Below are positions 53,068 through 63,924 of a DNA stretch of 64,000 nucleotides, in pieces. Made by a program: the position numbers and the translations under genes. Location: contig CAYPXR010000006.1 of the NCBI GenBank assembly GCA_964414585.1, positions 122,117 through 186,116 on the forward strand. Direction: 5' to 3'. The DNA comes from DATEMU01 sp964414585. Its GTDB lineage: Bacteria; Planctomycetota; Phycisphaerae; UBA1845; UTPLA1. The notes under the pieces are model-generated. The model was not told the origin of the DNA. It saw only the letters and a program-made list of their open reading frames with translations, and did no database searches. The stretch's first letter is position 1. Each line of letters opens with the position of its first letter.

Positions 53068-54786
53068 ATGGACTCTCGCTCAACCCACGTCGCCAAGGCT
53101 CCCGCCCAAGACAAGGCGGACTACCGGCCCGTCGATCGGATGCCGGACATGCCGCGGCCCGACGGCGTCCGTGACACCATCGAGTCCATCGTCGTCGCCT
53201 TCATCCTGGCCTTCGTCTTCCGGGCCTTTGTCGTCGAGGCGTTTGTGATCCCGACGGGCTCGATGGCCCCCGGGCTTTACGGCCTGCACGGTGAACACCG
53301 CTGCGATCTCTGCGGATTTCCGATCGTTTTCGGGATTCAGGAAGACGCCGCCGGTCGGCCGAACCTTTCCGGACCCGTTCTGATCCGCTGCCCCAATTGC
53401 GATTATGCGGGCGGAACCAATGCGAGCGTCAACTCGATCGAGGATCCCGTCGTGGCCAGCGCCGGCGATCGCATCCTCGTGCTGAAGTGGCCCTACGATC
53501 TGGGAGTGCCATGGCTCGGCCCCCAACGCTGGGACGTGGTGGTGTTCAAAGACCCGCAGGGCGGCGAGCAAAATTACATCAAGCGACTCATCGGCCTGTC
53601 CGGCGAAGTGCTGGAGATCATCGACGGCGATATCTATGCCGCGCCGGCCGGCGACGTTCCCGCCGATATTCGCGAGGCACTCTCCAAGCCGCCGGCGACC
53701 GGACATCCCGACACCAAACGCCTCAACATCGAACAACAGGAACGCCTGGCCAAGATCCTCAAGATCCAGCGCAAGACGCCGGTCGCGCAGGAATCCTTGT
53801 GGATGATCCATTACGATCACGATTACAAACCCGACCTGTCCAAACTCGATGCGATTCCGGCGGACGTGCCCGCCTGGACCCCGGAAGAGAAAACCAGCCC
53901 GTGGGACGCGACGACATCGCGGGTGAAATTCAAACCCCAGGACGAGCGCGGCCACTGGCTGCGCCTGTCCGGCAAGGCGATTCAGGACTCCTACGGGTAC
54001 AACTCGCTTCGCCCGTCCTCGACCCGCAATGTCTGTGACGTCCGTCTTCGATTTGTCCTGGTGCCGGGCGGCATGCAGGGTGAAATCACCCTTGACCTTC
54101 GACGGGGAACCGACGGTTTCATGGCCCATCTTCAGGCGGACGGCACGGTTCGGCTGGAACGATTCGGCGCCGGGGGCGTTCGCCTCGAATTGCGAACGAG
54201 CAAGATCGAGCCCTTCAAGCTGCTCCATCCCATGACGGTCGAATTCGAGAACGTCGATTATCGCGTTTCGCTGCGAATCGATGGCGTTGAAGCGCTGGCC
54301 ACCGATGACAGCCAGTACACGCCCAACATTGTCGCGCTGCTTCGCTCGGCGGATACGCTCTCGCCGGGCCCGGAAGCCTCCGTGCGAATCGGCGCACAGG
54401 GTCTGCCGCTGGAGCTGCGGCATCTCACGGTCCACCGCGACGTCTACTACCGATCCGAGTTTTTCACGGAAGAAGGCACTCGACAACTGCGAAACATTTT
54501 TTCGCACTATCCCGGTTGGGGCACCGCGACGAACCCCATTCTGCTTCGCACCGACCCGCCGGATTATTTCTGTCTCGGCGACAACAGTCCGCAAAGCAAG
54601 GACTCCCGACTCTGGTGGGAGGTCTGTCCCCTTCTGAGCAGCCGAGGAAACTACCAATACGGCACCGTGCCGGGCGACCAGATGATCGGCCGCGCCTTTT
54701 TCGTCTATTGGCCCGGCGGCTATCGATTTTCGAAGGACACGCCGGCGGTAATTCCCAACGTCGGCCAGATGCGGATCATCCGCTGA
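53068..54786 (+). CDS. lepB: Signal peptidase I with zinc-ribbon-like and very large inserts
   Basis: The 572-residue product is about twice the family size. One N-terminal membrane helix (IVVAFILAFVFRAFVVEAFV) is followed by box B with the catalytic Ser65 (IPTGSMAPGL), a CxxC...CxxC insert (C79, C82, C108, C111), box D with Lys172 (QNYIKRLIGLSGE), and box E far away (YFCLGDNSPQSKDSR near residue 505). Between Lys172 and box E lies about 320 residues of beta-rich sequence. The enzyme removes signal peptides at the outer face of the inner membrane. ATG at 53068 was chosen; upstream TTG/GTG starts are possible. Confidence 0.85.
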   Translation: MDSRSTHVAKAPAQDKADYRPVDRMPDMPRPDGVRDTIESIVVAFILAFVFRAFVVEAFVIPTGSMAPGLYGLHGEHRCDLCGFPIVFGIQEDAAGRPNLSGPVLIRCPNCDYAGGTNASVNSIEDPVVASAGDRILVLKWPYDLGVPWLGPQRWDVVVFKDPQGGEQNYIKRLIGLSGEVLEIIDGDIYAAPAGDVPADIREALSKPPATGHPDTKRLNIEQQERLAKILKIQRKTPVAQESLWMIHYDHDYKPDLSKLDAIPADVPAWTPEEKTSPWDATTSRVKFKPQDERGHWLRLSGKAIQDSYGYNSLRPSSTRNVCDVRLRFVLVPGGMQGEITLDLRRGTDGFMAHLQADGTVRLERFGAGGVRLELRTSKIEPFKLLHPMTVEFENVDYRVSLRIDGVEALATDDSQYTPNIVALLRSADTLSPGPEASVRIGAQGLPLELRHLTVHRDVYYRSEFFTEEGTRQLRNIFSHYPGWGTATNPILLRTDPPDYFCLGDNSPQSKDSRLWWEVCPLLSSRGNYQYGTVPGDQMIGRAFFVYWPGGYRFSKDTPAVIPNVGQMRIIR

Positions 54787-54902
54787 CCGCGCGTTACCGC
54801 ACACTTCCAATCCGCCGTCGATGGATTCATTAGATTTTTATTCGAAATGGGCAGCCTGAAAGTGAGGCCCCGTTTCATCGACCGTTTTCCCCCTGATACG
54901 CC

Positions 54903-55940
54903 ATGGGGTTCGCCTTCACCATCGCCGTCATCGTCCTCGCGCCGTTCCATGAGAGGCCGGCGCCCGACGAACCTTCTTCTACGTCGCGGGTCCGCTCCAT
55001 GGAGGTCCGGGTACGTGCCAGGGACGCCACTCTCGCGGCACGGATTTTTCTTCCGGGCGATCGCGGCCCCCATCCGGGGATCGTTCTGATTCCCAGCGCC
55101 TTCTCCGATGACGCCGCCGGTTCGCGGGACTCACTTCGCGGGCCCGCCGAGGATTTCGCCCGCGAAGGCCTCGCGGTGATGACCTACGATCGGCGCGGCG
55201 GTCACGGTTCGACCGGCGATGCCGGTGAACTGCGCTTCGACCGGCTGGCCGACGACGCGCTGGCCGCCGTCGAATGTCTCGCCTCGCGCAAGGAGATCGA
55301 CGCCGGCCGCATCGGAGTCTGCGGCTACAGCAATAGCGGTTGGATCGCCGCGCTGGCGGCCTCGCGCAGCCCCCGCGTCTCGTTTGTCGTCAACCTGGTC
55401 TGCGCGCCAATCGCGCCGTGGCGCGTCGAACTCTCGCGCGTGCAGACCCAGATGCGGGGCGACGGCTATTGGGAGGAAGATATCGATCGCGCAACGGCTT
55501 TCATGCAACTCCGCTTTGAGGTCGCGCGGACCGGCCGGCGCTGGGACGAGCTTCAGAAATTGCAAAAGGAAATTCAATCGGAGCCCTGGTATGTTTACCT
55601 GGACCCGACCGCCACGTTGGAGGACTTGAAGCGCCAATGGCGCGATTATGCCTCCTACGACCCGTTGCCGGCCTGGGAGCGTTTGAAGGTGCCGGTCCTC
55701 GTCGTTTTCGGCGAATTCGATTGGAGCTATCGGATCAAAGATTGCATCTACGCGACAAAGCAGGCGCTGGATGTGGCAAACAATCGGAATTACGCCGTCG
55801 TCGTGATTCCACAGGCCGACCAGCTTCTTTGCATTTCGGAAAACGGCGGGCGACGCGAATTCAACACCCCACGACCTTTTGCGCCCGGCGTTTGGGAAAT
55901 CGTCCACGGCTGGATCCACCGGCAGATCGGGCAAGATTAA
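54903..55940 (+). CDS. Alpha/beta hydrolase, catalytic His unclear
   Basis: The 345-residue product has a short N-terminal hydrophobic stretch, then an alpha/beta hydrolase domain: GIVLIPSAF, VMTYDRRGGHGST, the nucleophile elbow GVCGYSNSGWIAAL, and VLVVFGEFDWSYR for the acid. The usual His region reads VIPQADQLL, with Gln where GxDHxx would be expected; a His in VHGWIHRQ could stand in. It may be a dienelactone-hydrolase-like or acyl-peptidase-like enzyme, possibly inactive. It lies 116 bp after the signal peptidase gene. Confidence 0.7.
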   Translation: MGFAFTIAVIVLAPFHERPAPDEPSSTSRVRSMEVRVRARDATLAARIFLPGDRGPHPGIVLIPSAFSDDAAGSRDSLRGPAEDFAREGLAVMTYDRRGGHGSTGDAGELRFDRLADDALAAVECLASRKEIDAGRIGVCGYSNSGWIAALAASRSPRVSFVVNLVCAPIAPWRVELSRVQTQMRGDGYWEEDIDRATAFMQLRFEVARTGRRWDELQKLQKEIQSEPWYVYLDPTATLEDLKRQWRDYASYDPLPAWERLKVPVLVVFGEFDWSYRIKDCIYATKQALDVANNRNYAVVVIPQADQLLCISENGGRREFNTPRPFAPGVWEIVHGWIHRQIGQD

Positions 55941-56114
55941 CATCGAGTCGATTCAACACGGTTCGGCCCTTCCATAAGCAACATGCCGTCATAATGTTAT
56001 GTCATCAAGCGGCCATTCCTAGCGGTCAATCCCTTGTCGGGTTAATCTTGGGCCTTGGCATCGAATCGTCTCGGGGCCGGCGAGTCGGCCCAGGATGAGG
56101 GCGTTCATCAACGA

Positions 56115-56888
56115 ATGACCAACCATCAGCATCTCCTGGAGGCCCGCAACCTCGTCAAGGCGTATAGCGGGCGAGTCGTCGTCAACAAGGTCTGCTTCTA
56201 CGTCGGGCGCGGCGAGATTGTCGGTCTGCTCGGCCGCAACGGCGCGGGCAAGACGACCAGCTTTCGCATGACGATGGGAATCGTGAAGCCGGACTCCGGG
56301 ACGGTCTATTTCAATCAGGAAGACATCACGCAATTTCCCATGTACCGCCGGGCCCAGAAAGGCGTCGGATATCTCTCGCAGGAGAACAGCGTCTTCGTGC
56401 GGCTGTCGGTCGAGAAGAATCTGCTGGCCATACTCGAATTGATCCGCGGCCTGAGTGCGGCGGAACGTCGCCGACGGGCGCACGAGCTGCTCGAACAATT
56501 CGGCCTCCTCCGCAACGCCAAGCAGGAGGCGCGGACGCTCTCCGGCGGTGAACGACGAAAGCTGGAAATCGCCCGGGCGCTGATCACCAAGCCGGCGATC
56601 ATCTTGCTGGATGAGCCGTTCTCCGGCGTGGACCCGATCGCGGTGCAGGATTTGCAACGCGAGGTCCGCCACCTTCAGCGCGATCTGGGCCTGTCGTTTC
56701 TGCTGACGGATCACAACGTCCGGCAGACGCTGGAAGTGACCGACCGCAGCTACATCATCCACGAAGGCAGCGTCATCGCCGAAGGCTCGCCGCGGCAACT
56801 CATCAACGATCCCATCGTGCGCGAGGCCTACCTGGGCACGACGTTCCGCGGCGACGAGTTCGACCACCCGCCGACGACCGGGCGGTAA
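56115..56888 (+). CDS. lptB: LptB-like ABC transporter ATPase
   Basis: The 257-residue product has the canonical ABC motifs: Walker A GLLGRNGAGKTTSFRM, Q-loop YLSQENSVF, signature RTLSGGERRKLEIARAL, Walker B IILLDEPFSGVDP and H-loop LLTDHNVRQTL. The Glu-Pro-Phe-Ser/Ala-Gly-Val-Asp-Pro-Ile form and the FRLSVEKNLLAILE-like region are typical of LptB, which powers lipopolysaccharide export from the inner membrane. No LptF/G/C genes are seen nearby, as is common in this phylum. Start ATG at 56115 is preferred to 56055. Confidence 0.9.
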   Translation: MTNHQHLLEARNLVKAYSGRVVVNKVCFYVGRGEIVGLLGRNGAGKTTSFRMTMGIVKPDSGTVYFNQEDITQFPMYRRAQKGVGYLSQENSVFVRLSVEKNLLAILELIRGLSAAERRRRAHELLEQFGLLRNAKQEARTLSGGERRKLEIARALITKPAIILLDEPFSGVDPIAVQDLQREVRHLQRDLGLSFLLTDHNVRQTLEVTDRSYIIHEGSVIAEGSPRQLINDPIVREAYLGTTFRGDEFDHPPTTGR

Positions 56889-56996
56889 AAGGCCCGACGC
56901 TAAGAATTTGCAAAACCCTTTGTTAGGACAATCGCATTCTGCGTGAATCCGGGTTCCCTTGACGCCGTCGCTGATGGCGGGCACAAGTAAGCCTCA

Positions 56997-58949
56997 ATGG
57001 ACTTTCGCTCGGTCCTGAGAAAGCTGCTTGGATTCCAGGCCCGCGATTTTCGGCGCATCCTGGCCATGTGCGTCGTGGTCGGACTCGTCGCCGGGCTCGG
57101 CGCGGCGGGCTTCTTTGTCATGCTCGAAGCCGGGACGGCCTTTTGCCTCGGCTATCTCGCGCATTACCACCCGCACACGCCAGGCTGGGAACGGCCGCTC
57201 TATCACCTCGGCGTCGAAGGCCCGGTGACGCCGATCCGCTGGATGCTGCTGATTATTCCGGCGATTGGAGGACTCCTGAGCGGGTGGATCACCTTCACCT
57301 TCGCGCCGGAGGCCGAGGGGCACGGGACCGACGCGGCCATCGAGGCGTATCACTTCAAGGACGGCATGGTCCGCGCGCGCGTGCCCATCGTGAAGGCCAT
57401 CGCGTCGATGATCACCATCGGGACCGGCGGATCGGGCGGGCGCGAAGGACCCATCGCGCAGATCGGTTCGGGCTTCGGCTCGGTGCTCGGGCAATATCTC
57501 AAGGTTTCGCCGGACGAACGGCGCATTCTCATGGCCGCGGGCATGTCCGCCGGGATTGGGGCGATCTTTCATGCGCCCCTGGCCGGGGCCATTTTCGCGG
57601 CCGAGGTGCTGTACAGCGGGCCGGATCTGGAACACGAAGTCTTCGTCCCCGCGTTCATCACGTCCATCGTTTCATACTGCGTCTTCGGCGTGTTTTTCGG
57701 GTGGCACCCGCTGTTCATGACCCCGGCCTATACCTTTGACCGCGTGTCGCTGCTGATTCCTTACGGCGTGCTGGGCGTGGTCTCCGCGCTGGGGGCCATG
57801 CTCTTCGCGCGGACGTTTTATGCCGTTCGCGGCTTCATGTTTGGAAAACTCAAAGTCCCCAATCATTTCAAGCCGGCCATCGGAGGACTCTTGACCGGCA
57901 TCATCGGGTTCTTTCTGCCGGAAGCGCTCGGCGCGGGCTACGGCGTCGTGCAGGCGTGCTTCAATAGTGACGTTACCGGAGCCATGCCGACGATCGCCAA
58001 CCTTCCCACCGCCTCGTTCATCCGCGACTTCCTGCCGGCCGGATGTGGACCCGCGTTGGTGGCGACCGCGGTCCTGGTCATCATCGCCCTGGGCAAGATC
58101 GGAACCACCGCGACGTCGATCGGCAGCGGCGGCAGCGGCGGCGTTTTCGGCCCGGCCGTGGTCATCGGGGGCGCGCTCGGCGGCGCGACGGGGTTGGTTT
58201 TCGCGCAGCTCTTTCCGGGATGGAGTATTCAACCCGGCGCGTTTGCCCTCGTGGGAATGGCCGGCTTCTTCGCCGGCGCGGCGCATACGCCCATCTCGAC
58301 GATCATCATGGTCAGCGAGATGACGGGAAACTACAACCTGCTCCTCCCCGCGATGCTGGTCTGCATCGTTTCCTACCTGCTTTGCACGAACGTCTCGCTT
58401 TATCAACAACAGTTGCCGACACGGCTGGACGCGCCCAGCAAGCTGGGCAATATGGCCCGTGCGATCCTGCGCCGGTTGACCGTCGCCAACGCCTTGACGC
58501 ATCGCGTCGACAAAGGTTTCGTCCTGGTTCCGGAAGACATGACGCTTTCGGAATTGATCGCGAAATACACGCGAACCACGCAGCAATGTTTCCCCGTGGT
58601 GGACGAACAAGGCTTGTTGATCGGCGTGATTGCGTCGCGCGACATCCGTTCCGTATTGGCGGAGACGCAGTTGTCCGATTTTCTGATCGCACGAGACGTC
58701 AGCGGCCCGGCGGTCACGTTGACGCCGGACGAATCGTTGCTCACGGCGATTAACAACCTCACCCGCACCGAGACGGAGGCCCTCGTGGTCGTCGACCAAC
58801 AAGAGAGTCGAAATGTCGTCGGCACACTCAGCCGAAGCGACATCATCGCCGCCTACAATCGACAGATTGTGGGATCGTCCTCCATCCCGGAGGACAAGCC
58901 GCCCGCCCGACGAAGGTCGCGAACCCGGCGTTCAAATGATGCCGATTGA
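56997..58949 (+). CDS. clcA: ClC-family chloride channel/antiporter with CBS pair
   Basis: The 650-residue product has ClC motifs: GTGGSGGREGPIAQIG (with the gating Glu), the GIGAIFHAPLAGAIFAAE segment, and GSGGSGGVFGPAVVIGG, over about ten or more membrane helices. The C-terminal part has two CBS domains (about residues 500-620, MTLSELIAKYTRTTQQCFPV, GVIASRDIRSVLAE). Family members move Cl- alone or against H+. It follows the LptB-like gene with a 108-bp gap. Substrate direction cannot be read. Confidence 0.9.
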   Translation: MDFRSVLRKLLGFQARDFRRILAMCVVVGLVAGLGAAGFFVMLEAGTAFCLGYLAHYHPHTPGWERPLYHLGVEGPVTPIRWMLLIIPAIGGLLSGWITFTFAPEAEGHGTDAAIEAYHFKDGMVRARVPIVKAIASMITIGTGGSGGREGPIAQIGSGFGSVLGQYLKVSPDERRILMAAGMSAGIGAIFHAPLAGAIFAAEVLYSGPDLEHEVFVPAFITSIVSYCVFGVFFGWHPLFMTPAYTFDRVSLLIPYGVLGVVSALGAMLFARTFYAVRGFMFGKLKVPNHFKPAIGGLLTGIIGFFLPEALGAGYGVVQACFNSDVTGAMPTIANLPTASFIRDFLPAGCGPALVATAVLVIIALGKIGTTATSIGSGGSGGVFGPAVVIGGALGGATGLVFAQLFPGWSIQPGAFALVGMAGFFAGAAHTPISTIIMVSEMTGNYNLLLPAMLVCIVSYLLCTNVSLYQQQLPTRLDAPSKLGNMARAILRRLTVANALTHRVDKGFVLVPEDMTLSELIAKYTRTTQQCFPVVDEQGLLIGVIASRDIRSVLAETQLSDFLIARDVSGPAVTLTPDESLLTAINNLTRTETEALVVVDQQESRNVVGTLSRSDIIAAYNRQIVGSSSIPEDKPPARRRSRTRRSNDAD

Positions 58950-58959
58950 GCCGTCCCAC

Positions 58960-59127
58960 TTACTCCAAGTGGTAGCAAGCCGGACAGGCGTGGGCGAAGG
59001 AGTTGCCGGCTCGTGACGGAGACCGGGTCGATGTATCTCCGGGCCGGCAGATCCAGCGCAGATAGGCCAGGGCCCGGCGAATGGCGCGTTTTGCGCCGAC
59101 GTGGCGGTGTCTCGGAATCGTGGTCAT
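58960..59127 (-). CDS. 55-residue hypothetical protein, well-placed ribosome site
   Basis: The product starts MTTIPRHRHVGAKRAIRRAL and ends AHACPACYHLE, i.e. basic N-terminus and a C-x-x-C near the end; one more Cys lies in WICRPG. GGGGGAG sits five bases before the ATG, one of the best ribosome sites in the window. It is antisense to, and just after, the ClC gene. No family recognised; the short length and fitting start are the only support. Confidence 0.5.
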   Translation of the reverse strand: MTTIPRHRHVGAKRAIRRALAYLRWICRPGDTSTRSPSRAGNSFAHACPACYHLE

Positions 59128-59744
59128 AGGTGCTCCCCCGGCCGGGAGGATTCCCCACCGGCCTGGCCGCGAGGCCGTCGATGACTATCGCAAGTACCGG
59201 GCCAGGGGTCCACAAGGGGCAAAAGCGGGGATAGACCTGGAAACAAGGGGCCAGGAACCGCAGCGCGGCGGCCGGTAATGGGTGTTTCTCCCCACCGACC
59301 CCGATTTTGAGCCCACTAGGATGAGTGATTAGTGGAAAGACACTTGGCCAGTCGTTATATTGGTATTAACGTGAGCAGACGCTGGCGAGACGCCGCATGG
59401 CAGCGCAACCCGCTATTCTCTCGGTCCTTATAACGCCGCGGTGCCGAAATCGTCGCTCACTTCAAAATAAGCGCGTGTGACCGGCAGAGTCACCGGAACC
59501 AGCCACCCGGCCCTAAAATGTAATATTGGTGGGGTGGTGAAAAAAAACAGTGATGGCCCGAAATCAGGGTGGACACAAGCCCGGCGTGAAATCGTTTCAT
59601 CGCGGGCTTCCGGATCGGGTTTTGAGGCAAATTCAATTCATCGGTTCTGCCGGTTCGGTGGGAGTAATGGACCCTGGCTCGAATTGCCCGAATGACGAGG
59701 GCGAGGTCGGGTAAGTTGATGAGTCGTTAGCAGAAGCGGCGTCC
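59128..59744. other. Intergenic region without a recognised gene
   Basis: Several stems are present, notably AAGCCCGGCGTGAAA...TTTCATCGCGGGCTT (59577-59609, one bulge) followed by GGTTTT, and GTGAC/GTCAC around 59477. A structured RNA or a terminator is possible; no gene is convincing. Confidence 0.4.
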
Positions 59745-60572
59745 ATGGCCAAACGTCTGGAAAACCTGATGTTCGTGCGCGAGCTGGGGACCGGTGCCGG
59801 GACCAAGGTCGCCCTCATGCGCGACGCCCGCGACGGGGCGCAATATTGCAAAAAATACGTCTCGGCCAATGCGCCGAATTACCAGTCGCAGATCCGCCAG
59901 CTCAAGAACGAATTCGACGTCGGCGTGCAGAACAACCACCCGGTCCTGCGCAAGAGCGTCGAGTACGGCATCGTCAAGCGCAAGCTTCGGGCGATCGAGG
60001 CGTACAACATCCTTCAATTCGTCGAGGGCATCCCGCTGGACAAGTTCGCCGAGACCAGCCCGCTTTCGCTCATTATCAAGACCTTCTGGCATGTGGCCGA
60101 CGGCCTGCACGACCTGCACCGCCGCGGCTTTCTCCATGCCGACCTCAAACCGCACAACATCCTGGTCGCGAAGAACGGCCGGCCGACGATTATCGACTTC
60201 GGCCAGGCCTGCGCGATGCTGACGCGCAAGGAGCGCATCCAGGGCACGAAGGACTTCATCGCCAAGGAGCAGGTCGATCGCCAGGCGCTCGATCAGCGGA
60301 CCGACGTCTTCGGGCTCGGCGCGACGATGCACCGCGTCTTCCTGGGCCGCTCGGTCGAGACGGAGCTGAACAGCACGGCCGTGACCAAGAGCGGCGTGAA
60401 CCTCGACTTCTGGCGAAATCCGAACCACGACCAGTCGCAGCCGCTGGACCCGGCGCTGCTCAAGCTCATCGAGGATTGCTGCCAATCGGAGCGATCCGAC
60501 CGGCCGGACAACATGCAGATCGTGAAGGACCGGCTGGAAGTGACGTTCGATCGCGTGGCGAAGACGGCGTAA
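59745..60572 (+). CDS. Small Hanks-type Ser/Thr kinase
   Basis: The 275-residue product is a kinase domain alone, without membrane helix or TPRs. It keeps the catalytic core HADLKPHNILV (Arg of HRD replaced by Ala) and IIDFGQACAM, the Lys region (YCKKYV), and GTKDFIAKEQVD for the activation segment, but the glycine loop is reduced (ELGTGAGTKVALM). The missing HRD Arg is typical of kinases that do not need activation-loop phosphorylation. Cytoplasmic. A UbiB-like kinase gene follows 81 bp downstream. Confidence 0.85.
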   Translation: MAKRLENLMFVRELGTGAGTKVALMRDARDGAQYCKKYVSANAPNYQSQIRQLKNEFDVGVQNNHPVLRKSVEYGIVKRKLRAIEAYNILQFVEGIPLDKFAETSPLSLIIKTFWHVADGLHDLHRRGFLHADLKPHNILVAKNGRPTIIDFGQACAMLTRKERIQGTKDFIAKEQVDRQALDQRTDVFGLGATMHRVFLGRSVETELNSTAVTKSGVNLDFWRNPNHDQSQPLDPALLKLIEDCCQSERSDRPDNMQIVKDRLEVTFDRVAKTA

Positions 60573-60653
60573 TAGACGCGCATTCGTAATCCCGCGCCCG
60601 CCAACCTATCATCCACTAACCCGCCGACGCCCGTCGTGTCTGAGTTCAGACTT

Positions 60654-62144
60654 ATGTCAGGTTTTTCCGATCCCCGAAACCGACTCGATCAACTGCTTGA
60701 CCCGACATCCATCGAGGGGCTGGTGCCGGATTGCTATGCGGATTTTCGACCGCTGGTGGTCGATGCGCTGCGGTACTTTCTTTCGAGACTGTCGCAGCGG
60801 CGTTGGGAGGACATCGCCGCCGAACGAGCAACGATGACGGCCGGCGCGGCGGGGCGGATCGTTCAGCTCATGCACGCCTGTCCGACGCTGCACAAGCTCG
60901 GGCAAGTGCTCGCGCGGCATCGCGCGCTCGACCGGGAGTTTCGCGAGCAACTTCAACGATTGGAATCTTTCGAGCCGAAGACGCCGCGATGCGAGGTTCA
61001 GGCAATTCTGGATCGAGAGTTGCGCGAAGCCATCGACCGGTACGCCATCGAGTTGGAACCGCGGCCACTGGCCGAGGCCAGCGTCGCCGTCGTGACCGGT
61101 TGCTCGTGGTCGCACAGCGCGAACGAGCCCCGGCGACGGGGCGCGTTGAAAATACTGAAGCCCGGCGTCGCGGAAAAGCTCACGGAAGAGCTGGCCATCC
61201 TCGGCGAACTGGCCGACTACCTCGACGAATGGCGATCGGCGTATCACCTGCCGAATTTTGAATACCGGGAGACGTTCGACACCGTCCGCGAGCTCCTGGA
61301 GAGCGAGACCCGTTTCGAAATCGAGCAGCACAATCTCGACTTCGCCGCCCGCCGCTATGCCCGTCGCGATGACGTGACGATCCCGGCGGTCTTGCCGTTC
61401 TGCACGCCGCGCGTGACGGCAATGGACCATATCGACGGCACAAAAGTCACGCATGGCGAAGAATTGCCGGCGGCTCGGCGCCAGGCGATCGCGCGGACGA
61501 TCATCGACGCGCTGCTCGGCGACGTGATCTTCTCGCGGGAGTCCGAGACGTTTTTTCACGCCGACCCGCACGCCGGAAATCTGCTGGCCGTTCCCGACGG
61601 CGGTTTGGCGATTCTCGACTGGAGTCTCACGGGCCGACTGACGAAGGCGCAGCGGGAGCAAGTGGTGCAGATCTTCCTCGCGGCCCTGCGGCTCGACGCC
61701 CGGGCGATCGGTCATGCGATCGAACCGCTGGCCGTGTCAAAACCCAGCGAATCGGCAATACGCGACGCAGCAGACCGCGCAATCGACGAGGTGGTCCAGG
61801 GTCGGCTGCCCGGTCCGACATGGTTGACGCGGTTGTTTGACGCGCTGGCGGCGACCGGCGTGCACTTCCCGGCGGACCTGATGCTGCTGCGCAAGGTGAT
61901 CCTTATCCTCGACGGCGTCGTGGCCGACGTGGATGCGACGATTTCACTCGACGGGGCGATTCTGACGCGGGCCATGCTCGAGTTCGGCGGGGAATGGCCG
62001 ATGCGAATGTGGTCGCCGGCCTCGTCGCGAAAGTTTTCGACGCACGTCTCGAACGCCGATCTGGCCGGCGCGTGGGCCGCCCTGCCGGCGACGGCGTTGA
62101 ACTATTGGCTGCGAACCTGGAAGGCGTGGACGGGAAACTCGTAG
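60654..62144 (+). CDS. UbiB/ABC1-like atypical kinase
   Basis: The 496-residue product has ABC1/UbiB features: the K-x-G-Q-type region (PTLHKLGQVLARHR), ALKILKPGVAEKL (ATP Lys), ESETRFEIEQHNLDFAAR (E-x-D/N), FFHADPHAGNLLAVPDG and LAILDWSLTGRL, where the usual DFG reads DWS. Family members act in ubiquinone/isoprenoid lipid metabolism; the substrate is unknown. The ATG at 60654 is preferred to GTG at 60636, which lies in a GTCTGA/TCAGAC palindrome. It ends 26 bp before a strong terminator. Confidence 0.85.
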   Translation: MSGFSDPRNRLDQLLDPTSIEGLVPDCYADFRPLVVDALRYFLSRLSQRRWEDIAAERATMTAGAAGRIVQLMHACPTLHKLGQVLARHRALDREFREQLQRLESFEPKTPRCEVQAILDRELREAIDRYAIELEPRPLAEASVAVVTGCSWSHSANEPRRRGALKILKPGVAEKLTEELAILGELADYLDEWRSAYHLPNFEYRETFDTVRELLESETRFEIEQHNLDFAARRYARRDDVTIPAVLPFCTPRVTAMDHIDGTKVTHGEELPAARRQAIARTIIDALLGDVIFSRESETFFHADPHAGNLLAVPDGGLAILDWSLTGRLTKAQREQVVQIFLAALRLDARAIGHAIEPLAVSKPSESAIRDAADRAIDEVVQGRLPGPTWLTRLFDALAATGVHFPADLMLLRKVILILDGVVADVDATISLDGAILTRAMLEFGGEWPMRMWSPASSRKFSTHVSNADLAGAWAALPATALNYWLRTWKAWTGNS

Positions 62145-62170
62145 GGAAGGAAGTTCGATCGACGGAAAAG

Positions 62171-62208
62171 AAAACGCCCGGCGTGCATTTCTGCGCGCCG
62201 GGCGTTTT
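62171..62208. terminator. Strong bidirectional terminator between UbiB-like gene and 16S rRNA
   Basis: AAAACGCCCGGCG (62171-62183) and CGCCGGGCGTTTT (62196-62208) form a perfect 13-bp stem that can extend inward (T-G wobble, then GCA/TGC) to a 4-nt loop. It reads T-rich on both strands, so it can stop transcription of the UbiB-like gene (+) and the 16S gene (-). Confidence 0.85.
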
Positions 62209-62345
62209 GGTATATCAAGAAACAGAGATCGACGGGGGCGTTCGTTGCCGATTGCCCGCAGGCCGCCAGAGGCGACCCCGAAAAATGTGCTGACCATATA
62301 CGATTCGATTTCGCCGAGGCGAAAAAGGATCGTCTAGGTATCCCC

Positions 62346-63924
<1,579 letters not shown>

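Noticed and set aside
53080..54810. Long minus-strand frame opposite signal peptidase
   Set aside because: Shadow; no ribosome site or family.
59477..59695. 72-residue frame before the small kinase
   Set aside because: Contains the hairpin region, has no ribosome site and no family.
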